This document shows positions 60,542 to 64,000 of a stretch of 64,000 bases of DNA, one piece after another. Numbering within the stretch: the stretch's first letter is position 1; every line of letters begins with the position of its first letter. A program made the translations under genes and the position numbers. The notes beneath the pieces were generated by a model, which saw only the letters and a list, made by a program, of their open reading frames with translations, searched no databases and was not told the DNA's origin. The DNA is taken from the NCBI GenBank assembly GCA_963800415.1, contig CAWDBS010000061.1:255512-319511 (forward strand), given 5' to 3'. The DNA comes from Palsa-504 sp963800415 (GTDB lineage: Bacteria; Actinomycetota; Actinomycetes; Streptosporangiales; Streptosporangiaceae).

Positions 60542-62350
60542 TCACCCGAGGCGGGTGACCAGTTCCTGGTGCAGCTCCCAGAGCCGGGCCGGCAGGTGCC
60601 CGTGGAAGCCGCGGAAGAACTCGGGGATGTGCTCGGCCTCCAGCTTCCAGGACTGGATGTCCACCGTGAGTAGCAGGTCCAGGTCAGCCCAGCTGACGTT
60701 CAGGCCGTCCAGGTCCAGTGAGCCCGGCGCGGGCAGGTTCCCGATCGGCGTCCGGGTGGCGGCGGCGGTCCCGGACAGCCGCTCGACGATCCACTTCAGC
60801 ACCCGGATGTTCTCGCCGAAGCCGGGCCACACGAACCGGCCGCTGGAATCCTTGCGGAACCAGTTGACGTAGAACAGCTTCGGCAGCTTGTCCGGGTCGG
60901 CGTTCTGCCGGATGGAGAGCCAGTACGCGAAGTAGTCGCCCATGTTGTAACCGCAGAACGGCAGCATGGCGAACGGGTCGTGCCGCAGCTCGCCGACCGT
61001 GCCCTCGGCCGCGGCGGTCTTCTCCGAGGCGATGTTGGCTCCGAGGAACACCCCGTGGTCCCAGTCGAAGGACTCGATCACCAGCGGCACGGTGCTCGCC
61101 CGGCGGCCGCCGAACAAGATCGCCGAGATCGGCACCCCCGCCGGGTCGTCCCACTCCGGCGCGATGATCGGGCACTGGTCGGCGGGCGTGGTGAACCGGG
61201 AGTTGGGGTGAGCCGCGGGCTCTGCCGAGTCCGGCGTCCAGTCCCGGCCCCGCCAGTCGGTCAGGTGCGCGGGCGGCTCCTTGGTCAGGCCCTCCCACCA
61301 CACGTCCCCGTCGTCGGTCAGCGCCACGTTGGTGAAGATGCTGTTGCCCCACATGGTGGCGATCGCGTTGGCGTTGGTCTTCATGCCGGTGCCCGGCGCG
61401 ACGCCGAAGAACCCGGCCTCCGGGTTGATCGCGCGCAGCCTGCCGTCCTGGCCGAACCGCATCCAGGCGATGTCGTCGCCGATGGTCTCGACCTTCCAGC
61501 CGGGAATGGTGGGCTGCAGCATGGCCAGGTTGGTCTTGCCGCACGCGGACGGGAAGGCCGCCGCGACGTACGTCGCCTCACCGTCAGGCGGGGTGAGCTT
61601 GAGGATGAGCATGTGCTCGGCCAGCCAGCCCTCGTCCCGTGCCATCACCGAGGCGATCCGCAGCGCGAAGCACTTCTTGCCGAGCAGCGCGTTTCCGCCG
61701 TACCCCGAGCCGTAGGACCAGATCTCCCTGGTCTCGGGGAAGTGCGAGATGTACTTGACCGTGTTGCACGGCCACGGCACGTCGTCCTGGCCCGGCGCGA
61801 GCGGCGCGCCGACGGAGTGGACGGCCCGGACGAACGAGCCGCTCTCCTCGATCGCCCGCAGCGCCGGCGCGCCCATCCGGGTCATGATCCGCATCGACAC
61901 CGCCACGTAGGCCGAGTCGGTGATCTCCACCCCGAGCTGGGAGATCTCGCTCCCAAGCGGGCCCATGCAGAACGGCACCACGTACATGGTGCGGCCGCGC
62001 ATGCAGCCGTCGAAGATCTGGGCGAAGGTCTCGCGCATCTCGTCGGGCGCGATCCAGTTGTTGGTCGGCCCCGCGTCCTGCTCCCGCTCGGCGCAGATGA
62101 ACGTGCGGTCCTCGACGCGGGCCACGTCGCCGGGGTCGGAGGCACAGTAGAAGCTGTTCGGCCGCAGCCGGGGATTCAGCCGGGTGAAGGTGCCGCTCTC
62201 GACGAGCTGGCTGGTCAGCCGCTCCCACTCGGCCTGCGAGCCGTCGCACCAGACGATGTCGTCTGGCTTGGTCAGCTCCGCGATCTCGCCGACCCACTTG
62301 GCTAGCTCGGGGAGGTTTGTCTGGTCTTCGCTGACGTCTTCGCTGAACAT
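60542..62350 (-). CDS. pckG: phosphoenolpyruvate carboxykinase (GTP)
   Basis: 602 residues from ATG 62350, chosen because AGGAG (forward CTCCT 62360-62364) sits nine bases upstream; TTG 62359 is less likely. Signature regions: VWCDGSQAEWERLTSQLVES, RTMYVVPFCMGPLGSEISQL, YGGNALLGKKCFALRIASVM, the P-loop with reactive cysteine AAAFPSACGKTNLAMLQPT, and EGLTKEPPAHLTDWRGRDW. It converts oxaloacetate and GTP to PEP and CO2, the entry to gluconeogenesis. Only 36 bases separate it from glgC, so co-transcription is likely. Confidence 0.96.
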   Translation of the reverse strand: MFSEDVSEDQTNLPELAKWVGEIAELTKPDDIVWCDGSQAEWERLTSQLVESGTFTRLNPRLRPNSFYCASDPGDVARVEDRTFICAEREQDAGPTNNWIAPDEMRETFAQIFDGCMRGRTMYVVPFCMGPLGSEISQLGVEITDSAYVAVSMRIMTRMGAPALRAIEESGSFVRAVHSVGAPLAPGQDDVPWPCNTVKYISHFPETREIWSYGSGYGGNALLGKKCFALRIASVMARDEGWLAEHMLILKLTPPDGEATYVAAAFPSACGKTNLAMLQPTIPGWKVETIGDDIAWMRFGQDGRLRAINPEAGFFGVAPGTGMKTNANAIATMWGNSIFTNVALTDDGDVWWEGLTKEPPAHLTDWRGRDWTPDSAEPAAHPNSRFTTPADQCPIIAPEWDDPAGVPISAILFGGRRASTVPLVIESFDWDHGVFLGANIASEKTAAAEGTVGELRHDPFAMLPFCGYNMGDYFAYWLSIRQNADPDKLPKLFYVNWFRKDSSGRFVWPGFGENIRVLKWIVERLSGTAAATRTPIGNLPAPGSLDLDGLNVSWADLDLLLTVDIQSWKLEAEHIPEFFRGFHGHLPARLWELHQELVTRLG

Positions 62351-62518
62351 TGTTCTCAACTCCTGCCAGGACTCACGTGCGCGGCGTGCCCGCGGTCACG
62401 ATCGGCCCGAACGACTCTGGCTGATGCCTATTCTCAACCATTGCCTGATGTCCAACGGGTTGCGCAAGGCCAAAGGTCCCCCGCAACCGTGTGATCTGGG
62501 TCGCAGTGCCGGGATGGA

Positions 62519-63337
62519 TTACGGCTTACGGCCGACCCCGCAGTACGAATAGATCTCGACGGTCTCCGCGTCGGGCTCGGGCCGCCAGTGCGGCACCGGC
62601 ACTACGCCCGGCTCGACCAGCTCGAGGCCCGCGAAGAACCGGGCGAACTGCTCGGGGCTGCGCAGGTGGTAAGGCACCGCGCCGCTGTCGTTGTAACCCT
62701 GCTGCGCCTGGTTGAACGCCTCGTTGGTGCTGGCGCCGTCGTAGAGCGCGAAGTAACTACCTGACGGCAGGCCGGCCAGCAGGTGGCTGACGATCGGGTA
62801 CGCCTCCTCGTCGGTGAAATGGCCCATGATTCCCATCAGCATGAGGGCGATGGGCTGCTTGAAATCCAGCAGGCCGTCGGCGGCGTCCAGGATCGCGGCC
62901 GGATTACGGATATCAGCGTCCAGGTATTCGCACGCGCCTTCGGGGCTGCTGGTCAGCAACGCGCGGGCGTGCGCCAGCACCAGGGGGTCGTTGTCCACGT
63001 AGACGATCTTGCTTTCCGGCGCGACCCGCTGGGCGACCTCATGGGTGTTGTTGGCCGTGGGCAGGCCGGTGCCGATGTCCAGGAACTGCCGCATCCCGGC
63101 ATCTGAGGCCAGGTACCGGACCGCGCGGGTGAGAAAGCCCCGGGAGGTACGGGCGACAACGGCGATGCCGGGGAAGACCTCCCGGTACTGGTCGCCTGCT
63201 TCGCGGTCGACGGCATAGTTGTCCTTGCCGCCCAGCCAGTAGTTCCAGATCCGGGCCGAGTGCGGCACCGTCGTGTCGATCCCTGTCCCGGCATTGCCAT
63301 CAGGCGTTTCGGGATGGGTAGAAGAAACGTCAGTCAC
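62519..63337 (-). CDS. SAM-dependent methyltransferase (PF04672/DUF574 type)
   Basis: 272 residues and intact, the full-length reference for the two relics in this window. Key parts: ARIWNYWLGGKDNYAVDREA, GMRQFLDIGTGLPTANNTHE with the SAM loop, KIVYVDNDPLVLAHARALL, and the C-terminus EIYSYCGVGRKP. Genomes of Streptomyces and relatives have many of these near XRE/DUF5753 regulators, as here. The methylated substrate is unknown. ATG 63337. Confidence 0.9.
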   Translation of the reverse strand: MTDVSSTHPETPDGNAGTGIDTTVPHSARIWNYWLGGKDNYAVDREAGDQYREVFPGIAVVARTSRGFLTRAVRYLASDAGMRQFLDIGTGLPTANNTHEVAQRVAPESKIVYVDNDPLVLAHARALLTSSPEGACEYLDADIRNPAAILDAADGLLDFKQPIALMLMGIMGHFTDEEAYPIVSHLLAGLPSGSYFALYDGASTNEAFNQAQQGYNDSGAVPYHLRSPEQFARFFAGLELVEPGVVPVPHWRPEPDAETVEIYSYCGVGRKP

Positions 63338-63382
63338 GGGGAATCCCTCAGGGGTGAGTGGCGTGCGGGGGCCTGTCGGGCG

Positions 63383-64000
63383 CTAGATATCCCGGATTAT
63401 CTCGGTCAGGAAGCGCGCGCTCTGAGCGGGGGTCAGGGCTTCGGTGGACAGGTTGTTCATGACCTCCATGTAGTGGTCGACGTCTTCGTGTTTGTCCAGG
63501 TAAAGGGCGCTCGTGAGCTGCTCGAGGTACACCACGTCGGGCACCTCGGGCTCGCCGAAGCGCAGTACGGTGAACGACCCGCCCGCCGCGGCGTGCCCGC
63601 CCCGGCTGAACGGCACCACCTGGATGGTGACGTGGCGTAGCTGGGCGACCTCGACGAGCCGGTCCAGCTGGGCCCGCATCACGGCGGTGCCGCCCACCGG
63701 GCGCCGCAGCGCCCCCTCGTCCACCACCGACCACACCTGCGGCGGATTGGGCCCGGCGAGCATGTCCTGCCGCTTGAGCCGGAGGCTCACCCGCCGCTCG
63801 ATCTCCTCGGCGGGCGCGGTGGTGTAGCCGAGCAGGGTGACAGCGCGCGCGTAGTCCTCGGTCTGGAACAGGCCGTGCACGAACTGCAGCTCGAAGGTGC
63901 GGATGACCGAGGCGGCCGTCTCCAGGCCGAGGTACGCCTCGAACCAGTCGGCCATGATGTCGCCGTGCTTCGACCACCAGCCCGGCGCGTTGGCCTGCCG
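63383..64000 (-). CDS. DUF5753-domain XRE regulator, 5' end beyond window
   Basis: The C-terminal roughly 205 residues: RQANAPGWWSKHGDIMADWF, AYLGLETAASVIRTFELQFV, HGLFQTEDYARAVTLLGY, RQDMLAGPNPPQVWSVVDEG, LRRPVGGTAVMRAQLDRLVE, and the end TEALTPAQSARFLTEIIRDI. It is the ligand-like domain of a DUF5753 regulator; the N-terminal helix-turn-helix lies beyond 64000. It is encoded just upstream of the methyltransferase on the same strand, 45 bases apart, a common gene pair. Confidence 0.9.
   Translation of the reverse strand, partial: RQANAPGWWSKHGDIMADWFEAYLGLETAASVIRTFELQFVHGLFQTEDYARAVTLLGYTTAPAEEIERRVSLRLKRQDMLAGPNPPQVWSVVDEGALRRPVGGTAVMRAQLDRLVEVAQLRHVTIQVVPFSRGGHAAAGGSFTVLRFGEPEVPDVVYLEQLTSALYLDKHEDVDHYMEVMNNLSTEALTPAQSARFLTEIIRDI

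Noticed and set aside
60980..62305. A 441-residue plus-strand frame opposite pckG
   Set aside because: Antisense shadow; pckG has unmistakable motifs.
1..64000. CRISPR arrays, tRNA, rRNA and riboswitches
   Set aside because: I saw no regularly spaced repeats, cloverleaf-like sequence, rRNA signature or conserved riboswitch core; a covariance-model scan would be needed to exclude weak candidates.

Overview
The window is chromosomal-looking DNA of a very high-GC actinomycete. The supporting marks are a WhiB fragment, DUF5753-type helix-turn-helix regulators, PF04672-type S-adenosylmethionine methyltransferases, an F420-type luciferase-like oxidoreductase, GTP-dependent PEP carboxykinase, an actinobacterial-type GlgC, a DUF1918 protein, and frequent GTG/TTG starts with AGGAGG ribosome sites. 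A Streptosporangiales or Streptomyces-like lineage fits, but the sequence alone does not fix the genus. I see no rRNA or tRNA gene, CRISPR array or replication origin.

Positions 1-20500 are an accessory, eroding region. It mixes intact small genes (NUDIX hydrolase, nitronate monooxygenase, DHFR-family reductase, GNAT acetyltransferases, an ArsR/SRPBCC/TIGR03086 operon, Uma2 nuclease, phosphotransferase) with toxin-antitoxin genes (MNT/HEPN, HigBA, gp49/XRE, PIN) and many broken or chimeric genes. The chimeras include a thymidylate kinase-WhiB join, a response regulator-nucleotidyltransferase join and two opposite halves of a quinone oxidoreductase sharing a 204-bp repeat.

Positions 20500-35200 hold an FAD monooxygenase, a large P-loop ATPase regulator, a SnoaL/TetR divergent pair, a frameshifted epoxide hydrolase, VapBC, a 791-residue protein with a 2-oxoglutarate/Fe(II) oxygenase domain, a secreted EXORDIUM-like protein, a gamma carbonic anhydrase and a cytochrome P450. 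Positions 35200-46200 hold a GH26-like hydrolase, IS relics, an LLM oxidoreductase, two alpha/beta hydrolases, a secreted deacetylase plus GH15-like pair, and a RelA/SpoT-fold gene overlapping an 88-residue gene. Positions 46200-59000 hold metabolic and DNA-repair genes (MBL hydrolase, LigB-type ligase, MaoC), an XRE regulator upstream of a PF10014-type dioxygenase and an M20 peptidase, and an OmpA-type lipoprotein with a four-helix membrane protein. The right end (59000-64000) is a core-like block on the minus strand: DUF1918, glgC, pckG, a SAM methyltransferase and a DUF5753 regulator cut by the window edge.

Two themes stand out. First, conserved genes are repeatedly interrupted by single-base frameshifts, so either the assembly carries residual indels or the region is decaying. 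Second, many relics have lost an internal block or are joined to an unrelated gene, which points to deletion-driven erosion. The best candidate for an undescribed system is the RelA/SpoT-fold gene with its overlapping partner at 44900-46121, which has a decayed second copy at 6651-6960.
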